Source: Pseudorasbora parva
Taxonomy: Eukaryota; Chordata; Actinopteri; Cypriniformes; Gobionidae
Reading direction: 5' to 3'
NCBI RefSeq assembly: GCF_024679245.1
Contig: NC_090174.1
Span: 17,911,933 to 17,975,932 of the forward strand
Length of the DNA stretch: 64,000 nucleotides
Shown here: piece after piece, positions 17,633 to 33,523 of the stretch
How positions within the stretch are numbered: the stretch's first letter is position 1
Layout: every line of letters begins with the position of its first letter
Notes under the pieces: model-generated
The model's input: the letters and a program-made list of their open reading frames with translations, nothing else
Databases searched by the model: none
Told to the model about the DNA's origin: nothing
Translations under genes and position numbers: made by a program

Positions 17633-19041
17633 ACACAGAGGCAAGGTTTTTTGCTTGAAAACTTATACAATATTGCCCTCTACTGGTCATTTAAGTGAGA
17701 GCATAAGTGTTGAACAAAAAAAAAAAAAAAAAAAAACAGTGTGCTATATAGAATAACCAGCAGGTGGGAGTATAGCCTTATTAATGAACCAGGCACTTGT
17801 GTGCTTATTTTATCTTTTTTAGGCTTTTGCTACGGGAACACCGTTTGAGATATCCAATAACCGTTCGCATTTTAGCATCTTCTGTATATTTACTTCATGT
17901 TGTCCGAGTTTGGAGGAGATTGAATGAATCGCTTTTGAGGAGAGGGTAAAAACTCAGAGCTCGCTTTCGACTTCTTGTTATCTTCCAACCAAATTATCTG
18001 ACTTCCTGTCGGTCACAGCTAATGACTGTAAATTAGAAAGTTGTCCGGCTCGAAATGTACAATATATATACCGAGTTTGGTGAATGTAGATAAAACTAAC
18101 CCCCCGCTTTGGACAAAAGATGGCGCTACTGAGCCCCTCTACCACGCCCGTTTCTGAATCTTTGCTTGCATCTTCTGGACAGCATGTCTGATGTGTGTGT
18201 TGAGTTTCATGCAATTTAAAGCATGTGAAAAGTCTCAAAAACACCAAAAAAGATTATTAGACTTTGACACGTTGCCATGACAACAGTTTTTCTAGAATCA
18301 GGAATCCATTCATATGTCTATATCTGCCATGTTTTGACATAATACTGATGAAGTTTGAAGTAAATCGGGTGAAAATAAGATGGGGATTTAAAGCAATTTT
18401 GAAAGTGACACACTTCCTGCTGCCAGTTGGTGGCGCTATAACTTTGTCTCACAAAAGTCATATCCATGTGATCGTCCTCTTACAACGAACACACAGCTGA
18501 AGTTTCATCAAAATGAATTAATGTATGCAAAAGTTATAACTCACTTCCTGTTTCCTTTTTCTCGCCATAAATTCGTCTCTTCGCCACGGCCTAACCGTTT
18601 GAGATATCAAAAAGTTGCTCGCAATTTGGCATCCTCAGTGTCTTGACTTCATGCTGACCGAGTTTGGTGCTGATCGGGTCAATTTTCTAGGAGGAGTATC
18701 GCAAATTCCAGAGCATGCGTTTTCCGAACAACCATAATAGCTCACTTCCTGTTGGGCTGACGCATAACTTAGAGCACGAAAGTTATTCGGCCCGATGAGC
18801 TCTATATGTGTACCGAGTTTCATATATGTACGTGCAAGTGTGTTTGATTTATAGACCCTGTTTTCAGAGCCCACTTTAGGGGGCGCTGTCGAGCCCCCCT
18901 GCCACGCCCGGGTCCCAGCCTCAGCCCGGCCCTGATGGCCGCGCATTCTGATGCGTGTGCAAAGTTTCAAGAGTTTTCGAGCATGGGAAGCGCCTCGAAA
19001 ATGCCCAAATAGTCGGTAAAAAAAATAATAATAAATAATAA
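17633..19041 (+). repeat. R module copy 6 (long form)
   Basis: Its 3' part (TTTAAAGCATGTGAAAAGTC, GGAAGCGCCTCGAAAATGCC) is almost identical to 24,141-25,011. It is followed by a divergent H module. Confidence 0.85.
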
Positions 19042-19220
19042 TTAAAGCTGCGAGCAGCGATGGCGGGCCCAAGCCGGTGGCACCGCCACCCCGGTGGCTT
19101 CAGGCAAATTGTGCAAGACAGGCAATATGCATTTAAACAGGAGAGTATTTTAAAATCGCTCAAATATGCCACATTTACCGCAGCAGCTGGTGCCGCTATG
19201 ACCACAAGCCACACCCATGA
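19042..19220 (+). repeat. Divergent H module (H') of block D1
   Basis: It starts with the same TTAA, hairpins and CCCCGGTGG, then departs (GGCTTCAGGCAAATTGTGCA) while still aligning loosely to H (GCAGCAGCTGGTGCCGCTATGACC). It is an older subfamily of the same repeat. Confidence 0.7.
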
Positions 19221-20137
19221 TGGAATTTAAATATAGATGAATTCTAATGTAATATGATATAATAGGTAATTTTCAAATATGTGCAAAGTTATCTTTTGCA
19301 GCTCAAAATTGTGTAAGTCCAGAAGGCCAGTATTTAATTCATGGTCTTTTTATTTTATTAACACGATTGTTAAACGAATTATATAAAACTATATTGTTAG
19401 TGCCCTACAAATGAAAGTTGGATTCACCACATTAACTGGAGCAGTTGGTGCTGCTATGACTACGAACCACAACAGTCACATCTATGAAATCAATGGTGAT
19501 ATTGTATTATCCTAACACTTCTCTACATGTGTTTTTGACCTACCTTAGCTATTTACAATCTTATGCAATTAAGCATGCTTTCATTTCAATATTTGTAGCA
19601 TCCAATAAAACATTTTAAATCTAAAATTACCAATTGGAGCCAAATCACAGAAACTGCAGCAATGATTTTAATATTAGTGTCAGGTAAGAGTAAGATGCGC
19701 GTCTAAATTTTATGGAAGTTTATTATAAACTTTATTATAAAATTTACTTAGACTGACTGGGTAAACCCAGCCTGATCTGCCAGCGATTTGACTTCGCCCT
19801 GCAACACAGTCTGAAAACCTGTACATTCATTTCTACTGCTTCTGTTACACTTTTGCGGGAACAAATCACAGACTAACTTATTCACCTGGCACGCTATTGG
19901 CGAGTTTAGTAGTCTGTTTAGTTGACTATCCAATTGCATACAGAGTCATTCAAATAATGCTCATTGATCAAATCTTAAATTGAGCTTGGTCTGGTGATAC
20001 CCAGACAACTTATAAACTAGAAAATCATGTGAAATTTACTTTTTAAATCAATTTGATTTTTATCAGTAAATAATTAATTTTAAGACGTGTCTTTTCAAAA
20101 ACAGAATGACCTTCTGTAAAGCCCATGTATAGAAAAC
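19221..20137 (+). repeat. Linker of block D1
   Basis: An AT-rich relative of the standard linker (ATGATTTTAATATTAGTGTC). Compared with 46,151-47,044 it lacks about 75 bp after TCTATGAAATCAAT. It contains a small MITE-like element. Nothing coding seen. Confidence 0.6.
19754..20007. mobile_element. Small MITE-like element, copy in D1
   Basis: The ends GACTGGGTAAACC and GGTGATACCCAGAC form an imperfect inverted repeat around about 250 bp. The same element lies at the same place in D2 (46,757-47,008), so it was there before D1 and D2 separated. No transposase. The target-site duplication is uncertain. Confidence 0.45.
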
Positions 20138-20178
20138 ACGCGCACGCGCACACACACGCACACACACACACACACACA

Positions 20179-20224
<46 letters not shown>

Positions 20225-20240
20225 AACACACACACACACA
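20138..20240. repeat. (CA)n/(CG) compound microsatellite
   Basis: CA repeats interrupted by CGCG and CACAAACA variants; the matching tract in D2 is at 48,845-48,895. Confidence 0.9.
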
Positions 20241-20766
20241 ATTTCAAGCATGCTAAGTCTCAAAAACACCCAAAAAAATAATTTAAATGACACTTTGCCA
20301 TAGCAACAGTATATAAAATATCAGGAATCCATTCGTATGTCTATATCTGTCATGTTTTCACATTATATTGATGAAGTTTGAAGTAAATCGGGTGAAAGTA
20401 AGACAGTGATTTACATTTTTTTCAAAAAGTGACACACCCTGCTGCCAGTCGGTGGCGCTATAACTTTGACTGAATATTGGAATGTAGATGTCTTCAGGCC
20501 AGGACTCTTGTCAAACATGTGAAGTTTGAGGCAGATCGGACATTGTATGCCTGAGGTACAACAAATTCCTGTGTCATGGCGAAACATCAACATTTGTGAG
20601 GCCGCCACAGACACACCCTTCAGGGAAAACTCAAGATCTTCCCAATTTAACACCACAAAGGCCTTTAGATTAGACTGTGAAAATACGATGTTGATATGAT
20701 TAAATCTCTAGGAGGAGTTTGTTCAAATACAACGTCTGGCAATAGCAAAAACTGCACCAATTTACC

Positions 20767-22073
20767 AAAGAAAATTCAAAATATCTCACTTCCTGTTGGT
20801 TTTTCAGATTTGGCACCTTGGGTCTTTTTTGTAGGTATTGGGCTGTTGAATGCGTCTACTGAATTTTTATACTCATACATGAAACGTAGCGTGAATGACG
20901 CTTAATTTAAATTTTGTAGGTGGCGCTATCGAACCATTTTGCCACACCTAATTCTGAAACCCATATCAGATGTATGTTTTCACCACTTCTGATGCATGTG
21001 CAAAGTTTCATGAGTTTTCATGCGTGTTTAGGCCCTCAAAAATGTAATTCATTTGGGAAAAGAAAAATGATGGTTTTAGCAATTACAATAAGGTCCTTAC
21101 ACCTTAAGCCTTAAATATCTGAGTTCCTGTTCGTCAGAGCTAATGACTGTAAATTAGAAATTTGTTCGGCTCAAAGAGAACAATATATATACAGAGTTTG
21201 GTGACTGAAGATAAAACTAACCCCCCCACTTTTGACAAAAGATTGCATTACTTTTGTTAAAAGATGGCGCTACTGAGCTCCTCCACCATGCCCGTTTTTA
21301 AGTCTTTGCCCATATCTACTGGACAGCATGTCTGATGTGTGTGTTGAGTTTCATGTAATTTGAAGCATTTTAAGAGTCTCAAAAGCAGCGAAAAATAATG
21401 TTATAGTTTGATGTGTTGCCGAAGAAAATTCAAAATATCTCACTTCCTGTTGGTTTTTCAGATTTGGCGCCTTGGGTCTTTTTTGTAGGTATTGGGCTGC
21501 TGAATGCGTCTACTGAATTTTCATACTCATACATGAAACGTAGCGCGAATGACGCTTAATTTAAATTTTGTAGGTGGCGCTATCGAAGCATTTTGCCACA
21601 CCTAATTCTGAAACCCATATCAGATGTATGTTTTCACCACTTCTGATGCGTGTGCAAAGTTTCATGAGTTTTCATGCGTGTTTAGGCCCTCAAAAATGTA
21701 ATTCATTTGGGAAAAGAAAAATGATGGTTTTAGCAATTACAATAAGGTCCTTACACCTTAAGTCTTAAATATCTGAGTTCCTGTTCGTCGGAGCTAATGA
21801 CTGTAAATTAGAAAGTTGTTCGGCTCAAAGAGAACAATATATATACAGAGTTTGGTGACTGAAGATAAAACTAACCCCCCCACTTTTGACAAAAGATTGC
21901 ATTACTTTTGTTAAAAGATGGCGCTACTGAGCTCCTCCACCATGCCCGTTTTTAAGTCTTTGCCCATATCTACTGGACAGCATGTCTGATGTGTGTGTTG
22001 AGTTTCATGTAATTTGAAGCATTTTAAGAATCTCAAAAGGAGCGAAAAAGAATGTTATAGTTTGATGTGTTGC
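20767..22073 (+). repeat. 654-bp tandem duplication inside D1
   Basis: The block starting AAAGAAAATTCAAAATATCT at about 20,767 starts again at about 21,421 and runs through the same GGCGCT motifs. The join fuses GATGTGTTGCCG to AAGAAAATTC. D2 has only one copy (from about 49,421), so the duplication arose, or was lost, after D1 and D2 separated. Confidence 0.85.
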
Positions 22074-22829
22074 CGTGGCAACAGAATATACAATATCAGG
22101 AAGTGCTTACCAGCTTTATATCTGCTATGTTTTGACATTATACTGATGAAGTTTGAAGTAAATCGGGTAAAAATAAGATGGTGATTACAAAGCATTTTGA
22201 AAGTGACACACTTCCTGCTGCCAGTTGGTGGCGCTATAACTTTGACTCACAAAAGTCATATCCATGTGATCAGCCTCTTACAACGAACACACAGCTGAAG
22301 TTTAATCAAAATGAATTAATGAATGCAGAAGTTATGACACACTTCCTGTTTCCCTTTTCTCGCTATAAATTCGTCTCCTCGCCACAGCCTAACCGTTTGA
22401 GATATCAAAAAGTTGCTCGCAATTTAGCATCCTCAGTGTCTTGACTTCATGCTGACCGAGTTTGGTGCTGATCGGGTGAATCGTCCAGGAGGAGTATCGC
22501 AAATTCCAGAGCTTGCGTTTTCCGAACAACCCATAATAGCTCACTTCCTGTTGGGCTGACACATAACTTAGAGCACGAAAGTTGTTCGGCCCCATGAGCT
22601 CTATATGCGTACCGAGTTTCATACATGTGCGTGCAAGTGTGTTTGATTTATAGACCATGTTTTCAGACCCCACTTTAGGGGGCGCTGTCGAGCCCCCCTG
22701 CCACGCCCAGGTACCAGCCTCAGCCCGGCCCTGATGGCCGCAGGTTCCGATGTGTGTGCAAAGTTTCAAGAGTTTTCGAGCATGATAAGGGCCCCGAAAG
22801 TGCCCGAATAGTCGAAAAAGCTAAATTGT

Positions 22830-22929
22830 CCTTAGAAGAACAATAGGGCTCTGCGCCCTTTCAGGGCTTGGGCCCTAATAATCCTTAGAAGAACAATAGG
22901 GCTCTGCGCCCTTTCAGGGCTTGGGCCCT
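22830..22929 (+). repeat. 47-bp hairpin units, two copies
   Basis: Copies at 22,830-22,876 and 22,883-22,929 with a short TAA spacer. The first follows CTAAATTGT directly, without a (TAA)n run. Confidence 0.92.
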
Positions 22930-22937
22930 AATAATAA

Positions 22938-23257
22938 TTAAAGCTGCGAGCAGCGATGGCGGGCCCAAGCCGGGGGCACCGCCACCCCGGTGGCATCAGC
23001 TTAACTGTGCACAGCAGGCCAATAGGCATTTAATATGGGAAAAAATAAATAAAGGGACTATGTCAAAGTCATTTGAGTTCACCTCATTAACTGCAGCAAC
23101 TGGTGCTGCTATGACCAGGAACCACAACAGTCACATCTCTGAGATCAATTACATTTTATTCTTTAATTTTATGTTAGATGATGTCAAATGTCAATTTCAA
23201 AATGAGTGCAGAATACTGTCCAAATGCTGAAGTTGTATTATCCTTACACTTCTCTTA
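22938..23257 (+). repeat. H module copy 7
   Basis: Standard H module. By eye it is the same as 32,546-32,864, including TTTATGTTAGATGATG. Confidence 0.8.
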
Positions 23258-23841
23258 AAAATAAATTAAGCCAAATCACAGAGACCACAACAATGATTAT
23301 AATATCAGTGTCAGGTAAGAGTAATATGCGTGCATATCATTTATAGAAGTTTATTATAAACAGCCACTTTTATAAGATCATGTGAAATTATTTTTTTAAT
23401 CCATTTGAATTCTATCAATAAATTATTAGTTTAAAGAGGTGACATACGTGATCTTTGCAAACACAGCACATGACCTTCTTTAAAGCCCATGTTATAGAAA
23501 ACAATTAAAAGTATTAGGATATAATAGGTCACTTTCAATTATGTGCAAATGCATTTTTTGCAGCTCAAAATATTGTAAGTTCAGAAGACCAGTGTTATAT
23601 ATATATATAATACATTTTTTAAACTAATTTTTCACAATAAAGTGATAGAAATTGCTGATATAGCCTATGATATGAAAGGGTTAAATTATGAAAAAAAACA
23701 AGAAACAAGGCGACACACAGAGTGAGAGAGACCCCCTCCACACACACACACACACACACACATAGAGTGATCCTGAGAGAGGGAGAGAGACCCCCTCCAC
23801 ACACACACAGAGTGATCCTGAGAGAGGGAGAGAGACCCCCT

Positions 23842-23900
<59 letters not shown>

Positions 23901-24140
23901 GTGATCCTGAGAGAGGGAGAGTGAGGGGGGAGGGGAATGACAGACAAAATCTAAACAGTGAGAGAACATTGTTTTTATTTCACTGTCTGAAAACACTGTT
24001 TTGCAATAACAACAATAGTTTAATCTTCAAAACAGTGTTCCCTTGGACATATCCAACCTGGTTACTAAATAAGGCTACACTTCCACCTTCTGGTTATTCT
24101 ATATGCCGGTAGCTCATTGGTTCTCATTTTTGTCCTTAAA
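23258..24140 (+). repeat. Linker copy 7, truncated by a recombination join
   Basis: Nearly identical to 32,865-33,763, with a compound (CA)n tract at 23,738-23,896 containing three GTGATCCTGAGAGAGGG spacers. It stops at TTTGTCCTTAAAC and joins the middle of an R module. Confidence 0.8.
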
Positions 24141-25011
24141 CTTGCATCTTCTGGACAGCATGTCTGATGTGTGTGTTGAGTTTCATGCAATTTAAAGCAT
24201 GTGAAAAGTCTCAAAAACACCAAAAAAGATTATTAGACTTTGACACGTTGCCATGACAACAGTTTTTCTAGAATCAGGAATCCATTCATATGTCTATATC
24301 TGCCATGTTTTGACATAATACTGATGAAGTTTGAAGTAAATCGGGTGAAAATAAGATGGGGATTTAAAGCAATTTTGAAAGTGACACACTTCCTGCTGCC
24401 AGTTGGTGGCGCTATAACTTTGTCTCACAAAAGTCATATCCATGTGATCGTCCTCTTACAACGAACACACAGCTGAAGTTTCATCAAAATGAATTAATGT
24501 ATGCAAAAGTTATAACTCACTTCCTGTTTCCTTTTTCTCGCCATAAATTCGTCTCTTCGCCACGGCCTAACCGTTTGAGATATCAAAAAGTTGCTCGCAA
24601 TTTGGCATCCTCAGTGTCTTGACTTCATGCTGACCGAGTTTGGTGCTGATCGGGTCAATTTTCTAGGAGGAGTATCGCAAATTCCAGAGCATGCGTTTTC
24701 CGAACAACCATAATAGCTCACTTCCTGTTGGGCTGACGCATAAGTTAGAGCACGAAAGTTATTCGGCCCGATGAGCTCTATATGTGTACCGAGTTTCATA
24801 TATGTACGTGCAAGTGTGTTTGATTTATAGACCCTGTTTTCAGAGCCCACTTTAGGGGGCGCTGTCGAGCCCCCCTGCCACGCCCGGGTCCCAGCCTCAG
24901 CCCGGCCCTGATGGCCGCGCATTCTGATGCGTGTGCAAAGTTTCAAGAGTTTTCGAGCATGGGAAGCGCCTCGAAAATGCCCAAATAGTCGGTAAAAAAA
25001 ATAATAATAAA
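24141..25011 (+). repeat. R module copy 7 (5' part missing)
   Basis: It starts abruptly at TTGCATCTTCTGGACAGC and matches 18,163-19,041 almost base for base, then ends at TTAAAGC. Confidence 0.85.
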
Positions 25012-25327
25012 TTAAAGCTGCGAGCAGCGATGGCGGGCCCAAGCCGGTGGCACGCCACCCCGGTGGCATCAGCTTAACTGTGCACAGCAGGCCAATAGCA
25101 TTTAATATGGGAAAAAATAAATAAAGGGACTATGTCAAAGTCATTTGAATTCACCTCATTAACTGCAGCAACTGGTGCTGCTATGACCAGGAACCACAAC
25201 AGTCATATCTCTGAGATCAATTACATTTTATTCATTCATTTTATGTCAGGTGATGTCAAATGTCAATTTCAAATGAGTGCAGAACACTGTCCAAATGCTG
25301 AAGTTGTATTATCCTTACACTTCTCTT
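25012..25327 (+). repeat. H module copy 8
   Basis: Standard H module; one base is missing in the GC-rich start (GGCACGCCACCCC). Confidence 0.8.
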
Positions 25328-26870
<1,543 letters not shown>

Positions 26871-27321
26871 ACACAGAGGCAAGTTTTTTTTGCTTGAAAA
26901 CTTATACAATATTGCCTCTACTGGACATTTAAAAGGAGAGCATGTTTTGAAAAAAAAAAACAAAAAAAAAACAGTGTGATATATAGAATAACCAGCAGGT
27001 GGGAGTATAGCCTTATTTATGAACCAGGCACTTGTGTTCTTATTTTGTGTTTTTAGGCTTTTGCTACGGGACCACCGTTTGAGATATCCAATAACCGTTC
27101 GCATTTTAGCATCTTCTGTATATTTACTTCATGTTGTCCGAGTTTGGAGGAGATTGAATGAATCGCTTTTGAGGAGAGGGTAAAAACTCAGAGCTCGTTT
27201 TCAACTTCTTGTTATCTTCCAACCAAATTATCTGACTTCCTGTTGGTCAGAGCTAATGACTGTAAATGAGAAAGTTGTCCGGCTCGAAAAGTACAATATA
27301 TATACCGAGTTTGGTGAATGT
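26871..27321 (+). repeat. R module copy 8 (3' part missing)
   Basis: It holds only the first part of R, to CCGAGTTTGGTGAATGTGAA, then joins a linker at ATTAACACAATTATTAAAC. Most of R and all of H are absent. Confidence 0.85.
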
Positions 27322-28150
<829 letters not shown>

Positions 28151-29262
28151 ACAGAGGCAAGGTTTTTTGCTTGAAAACTTATACAATATTGCCCTCTACT
28201 GGACATTAAGGGAGAGCATAAGTGTTGAAAAAAAAACACAAAAAACAGTGTGATATATAGAATAACCAGCAGGTGGGAGTATAGCCTTATTTATGAACCA
28301 GTTGCTTGTGTCTCTCTTTTGTATTTTTTAAGCTTTTGCTAAGGGAACACCGTTTGAGATATCCAATAACCGTTCGCATTTTAGCTTCTTCTGTATATTT
28401 ACTTTATGTTGTCCGAGTTTGGAAAGAGTTGAATGAATCGCTTTTGAGGAGAAGGTAAAAACTCAGAGCTCGCTTTCAACTTTGTGTTATCTTCCAACCA
28501 AATTATCTGACTTCCTGTTGGTCAGAGCTAATGACTGTAAATTAGAAAGTTGTCCGGCTCGAAATGTACAATATATATTCCGAGTTTGGTGACTGCAGAT
28601 AAAACTAACCCCCGCTTTGGACAAAAGTGACACTTCCTGCTGCCAGTTGGTGGCGCTATAACTTTGTCTCACAAAAGTCATATCCATGTGATCAGCCTCT
28701 TACAACGAACACACAGCTGAAGTTTCATCGAAATGAATTAATGTATGCAAAAGTTATAACACACTTCCTGTTTCCCTTTTCTCGCCATAAATTCGTCTCT
28801 TCGCCACGGCCAAACCGTTTGAGATATTAAAAAGTCGCTCGCAATTTAGCATCCTCAGTGTCTTGACTTCATGCTGACCGAGTTTGGTGCTGATCGGGTG
28901 AATCGTCCAGGAGGAGTATCGCAAATTCCAGAGCATGCGTTTTCCGAACAACCCATAATAGCTCACTTCCTGTTGGACTGACGCATAACTTAGAGCACGA
29001 AAGTTGTTCGGCCCGATGAGCTCTATATGTGTACCGAGTTTCATATATGTACGTGCAAGTGTGTTTGATTTATAGACCCCGTTTTCAGACCCCACTTTAG
29101 GGGGCGCTGTCGAGCCCCCCTGCCACGCCCGGGTCCCAGCCTCAGCCCGGCCCTGATGGCCGCGCATTCTGATGCGTGTGCAAAGTTTCAAGAGTTTTCG
29201 AGCATGGGAAGCGCCTCGAAAATGCCCAAATAGTCGGGTTAAAATAATAATAATAATAATAA
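28151..29262 (+). repeat. R module copy 9 (short form)
   Basis: Carries the shared 286-bp deletion near 28,628. The 3' end has GCGCCTCGAAAATGCC as in copies 6 and 7. Confidence 0.85.
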
Positions 29263-29578
29263 TTAAAGCTGCGAGCAGCGATGGCGGGCCCAAGCCGGTG
29301 GCACCGCCACCCGGTGGCATCAGTTTAACTGTGCACAGAAGGCCAATAGGCATTTAATATGGGAAAAAATAAATAAAGGGACTATGTCAAAGTCATTTGA
29401 ATTCACCTCATTAACTGCAGCAACTGGTGCTGCTATGATCAGGAATCACAACACTCACATCTGAGATCAATTACATTTTATTCATTAATTTTATGTCAGA
29501 TGATGTCAAATGTCAATTTCAAAATGAGTGCAGAATACTGTCCAAATGCTGAAGTTGTATTATCCTTACACTTCTCTT
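29263..29578 (+). repeat. H module copy 9
   Basis: Standard H module with a 1-bp loss in the second palindrome (GCCACCCGGTGGC). Confidence 0.8.
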
Positions 29579-30029
29579 AAAAATAAATTAAGCCAAATCA
29601 CAGAGACCGCAACAATGATTTTAATATCAGTGTCAGGTAAGAGTAATATGCGTGCATAAAATTTATGGAAGTTTATTATAAACAGCCACTTTTATAAATT
29701 CATGTGAAATTTAATTTTTTTTATTCATTTGAATTATATCAATAAATAATTAGTTTAAAGAGGTGTCATACGTGATCTTTGCAAACACAGCACATGACCT
29801 TCTTTAAAGCCCATGTTATAGAAAACAATTAAAAGTATTAGGACATCACTTTCAATTATGTGCAAATATATTTTTTGCAGCTCAAAATTTTGTAAGTTCA
29901 AAAGACCAGTATTTAATTAAAGATATAATATATGTTTTTGTTTTACTTATTTTTCACAATAAAGTGATATATATTTGTGATAGCCTATGAAATGAAAGGG
30001 TTAAATTATGAAAAAACAAGAGACAAGGT

Positions 30030-30065
<36 letters not shown>

Positions 30066-30295
30066 GATCCTGAGAGAGGGAGAGGGGGGGTAATTTTTTT
30101 TATATTTATATTTTTTTAATTATAATTATTTGTATTAACACAATTATTTAACTAATTATATAAAACAATATTGTCAATGCCCTACAAATAAACTGGTTCT
30201 ATACATTTATTTTTTTATTCAAACCCAGAATAATATGTTTAATCCTTTAATGCAGGCCAAAGCACAGCATTGAGAGGTAATCTTTTTAGACAGAA

Positions 30296-30450
<155 letters not shown>

Positions 30451-30674
30451 ATGTCTGGTTCGCTATCTTTTTGGGGACTCATAGACGTAATGGTTTTTAT
30501 ACTCTACAAACCATATATTCTGTCCTCCTACACTGCTCCTACCCATCACACAACTTTCTGCATTATCACCTTTTCAAAAGAACTCATTCTGTCTGATTTA
30601 TGAGCTTTTGTACCCATTGAGAAGTCCCCATGAGTCTGTGTGCATTCAAGTTTAAGTCCCCACCAGGCTAGAAC

Positions 30675-30822
<148 letters not shown>

Positions 30823-30905
30823 GTAGTAATGCTGAAGTATGCTGCAGGCAACTCAAATCAGCTCAGCCCAACCCCCATTCCCCCATCCACAACACATACA
30901 CACAG

Positions 30906-30981
<76 letters not shown>

Positions 30982-31242
30982 ACACACACACACTCTCATA
31001 TCTGGTTCACTATCTTTCTGGGGACTCACCATAGACGTAATGGTTTTTATGCTGTACAAACCATATATTCTGTCCTCCTACCCCTAAATTTACCCATCAC
31101 ACAACTTTCTGCATTTTCACCTTTTCAAAGTAACTCATTCTGTCTGATTTATAAGTTTTTGAACCCATTGGTAAGTCCCCATGAGTCTGTGTGCATTCAG
31201 GTTTAAGTGCCCACCAGGCTAGAAAACCATTCACACACACAC

Positions 31243-32545
31243 ACAGAGGCAAGGTTTTTTTGCTTGAAAACTTATACAATATTGCCCTCTACTGGTCATT
31301 TAAGGGAGAGCATGTTTTGAAAAAAAAAAAAAAAAAAAAACAGTGTGATATATAGAATAACCAGCAGGTGGGAGTATAGCCTTATTTATGAACCAGGCAC
31401 TTGTGTTCTTATTTTGTGTTTTTTAGGCTTTTGCTACGGGACCACCGTTTGAGATATCCAATAACCGTTCGCATTTTAGCATCTTCTGTATATTTACTTC
31501 ATGTTGTCCGAGTTTGGAGGAGATTGAATGAATCGCTTTTGAGGAGAGGGTAAAAACTCAGAGCTCGCTTTCGACTTCTTGTTATCTTCCAACCAAATTA
31601 TCTGACTTCCTGTTGGTCAGAGCTAATGACTGTAAATTAGAAAGTTGTCCGGCTCGAAATGTACAATATATATACCGAGTTTGGTGAATGCAGATAAAAC
31701 TAACCCCCCACTTTGGACAAAAGTGACACTTCCTGCTGCCAGTTGGTGGCGCTATAACTTTGACTCACAAAAGTCATATCCATGTGATCAGCCTCTTACA
31801 ACGAACACACAGCTGAAGTTTCATCAAAATGAATTAATGTATGCAGAAGTTATAACACACTTCCTGTTTCCCTTTTCTCGCCATAAATTCGTCTCTTCGC
31901 CACGGCCAAACCGTTTGAGATATCAAAAAGTTGCTCGCAATTTAGCATCCTCAGTGTCTTGACTTCAGGCTGACCGAGTTTGGTGCTGATCGGGTGAATC
32001 GTCTAGGAGGAGTATCGCAAATTCCAGAGCGTGCGTTTTCTGAACAACCCATAATAGCTCACTTCCTGTTGGGCTGACGCATAACTTAGAGCACGAAAGT
32101 TGTTCGGCCCGATGAGCTCTATATGTGTACCGAGTTTCATATATGTACGTGAAAGTGTGTTTGATTTATAGACCATGTTTTCAGACCCCACTTTAGGGGG
32201 CGCTGTCGAGCCCCCCTGCCACGCCCGGGTCCCAGCCTTAGCCCGGCCCTGATGGCCGCGCATTCTGATGTGTGTGCAAAGTTTCAAGAGTTTTCGAGCA
32301 TGGGAAGGGCCCCAAAAATGCCCAAATAGTCGCGTAAAAAAATAATAAATAATAATAATAACAAAGAAAAATAATCCTTAGAAGAACAATAGGGCTCTGC
32401 GCCCTTTCAGGGCTTGGGCCCTAATAATAATCCTTAGAAGAACAATAGGGCTCTGCGCCCTTTCAGGGCTTGGGCCCTAATAATAATAATCCTTAGAAGA
32501 ACAATAGGGCTCTGCGCCCTTTCAGGGCTTGGGCCCTAATAATAA
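31243..32545 (+). repeat. R module copy 10 (short form)
   Basis: Carries the shared deletion near 31,725. Its tail has three 47-bp hairpin units. Confidence 0.85.
32376..32537 (+). repeat. 47-bp hairpin units, three copies
   Basis: Copies start at 32,376, 32,432 and 32,491; spacers are 9 and 12 bp of TAA repeats. Confidence 0.92.
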
Positions 32546-32864
32546 TTAAAGCTGCGAGCAGCGATGGCGGGCCCAAGCCGGGGGCACCGCCACCCCGGTG
32601 GCATCAGCTTAACTGTGCACAGCAGGCCAATAGGCATTTAATATGGGAAAAAATAAATAAAGGGACTATGTCAAAGTCATTTGAGTTCACCTCATTAACT
32701 GCAGCAACTGGTGCTGCTATGACCAGGAACCACAACAGTCACATCTCTGAGATCAATTACATTTTATTCTTTAATTTTATGTTAGATGATGTCAAATGTC
32801 AATTTCAAAATGAGTGCAGAATACTGTCCAAATGCTGAAGTTGTATTATCCTTACACTTCTCTT
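32546..32864 (+). repeat. H module copy 10
   Basis: Reads the same by eye as H at 22,938. Confidence 0.8.
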
Positions 32865-33466
32865 AAAAATAAATTAAGCCAAATCACAGAGACCACAACA
32901 ATGATTATAATATCAGTGTCAGGTAAGAGTAATATGCGTGCATATCATTTATAGAAGTTTATTATAAACAGCCACTTTTATAAGATCATGTGAAATTATT
33001 TTTTTAATCCATTTGAATTCTATCAATAAATTATTAGTTTAAAGAGGTGACATACGTGATCTTTGCAAACACAGCACATGACCTTCTTTAAAGCCCATGT
33101 TATAGAAAACAATTAAAAGTATTAGGATATAATAGGTCACTTTCAATTATGTGCAAATGCATTTTTTGCAGCTCAAAATATTGTAAGTTCAGAAGACCAG
33201 TGTTATATATATATATAATACATTTTTTAAACTAATTTTTCACAATAAAGTGATAGAAATTGCTGATATAGCCTATGATATGAAAGGGTTAAATTATGAA
33301 AAAAAACAAGAAACAAGGCGACACACAGAGTGAGAGAGACCCCCTCCACACACACACACACACACACACACATAGAGTGATCCTGAGAGAGGGAGAGAGA
33401 CCCCCTCCACACACACACAGAGTGATCCTGAGAGAGGGAGAGAGACCCCCTCCACACACACACACA

Positions 33467-33523
<57 letters not shown>

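Larger units (their letters stand above)
20241..22937 (+). repeat. R region of block D1 with extra module
   Basis: It begins within the first R half (TTTCAAGCATGCTAAGTCTC). It carries an additional related module with TAGGTGGCGCTATCGA and CCACACCTAATTCTGAAACC that standard units lack, and ends in a standard second half at about 22,200-22,830. A 654-bp tandem duplication lies inside. Confidence 0.75.

Noticed and set aside
19748..19939. A 63-residue minus-strand frame shared by D1 and D2 (46,751-46,942)
   Set aside because: Changes between the two copies alter residues (Q/K, N/D, C/R, S/P) and it lies inside a small MITE-like element; no evidence for a gene.
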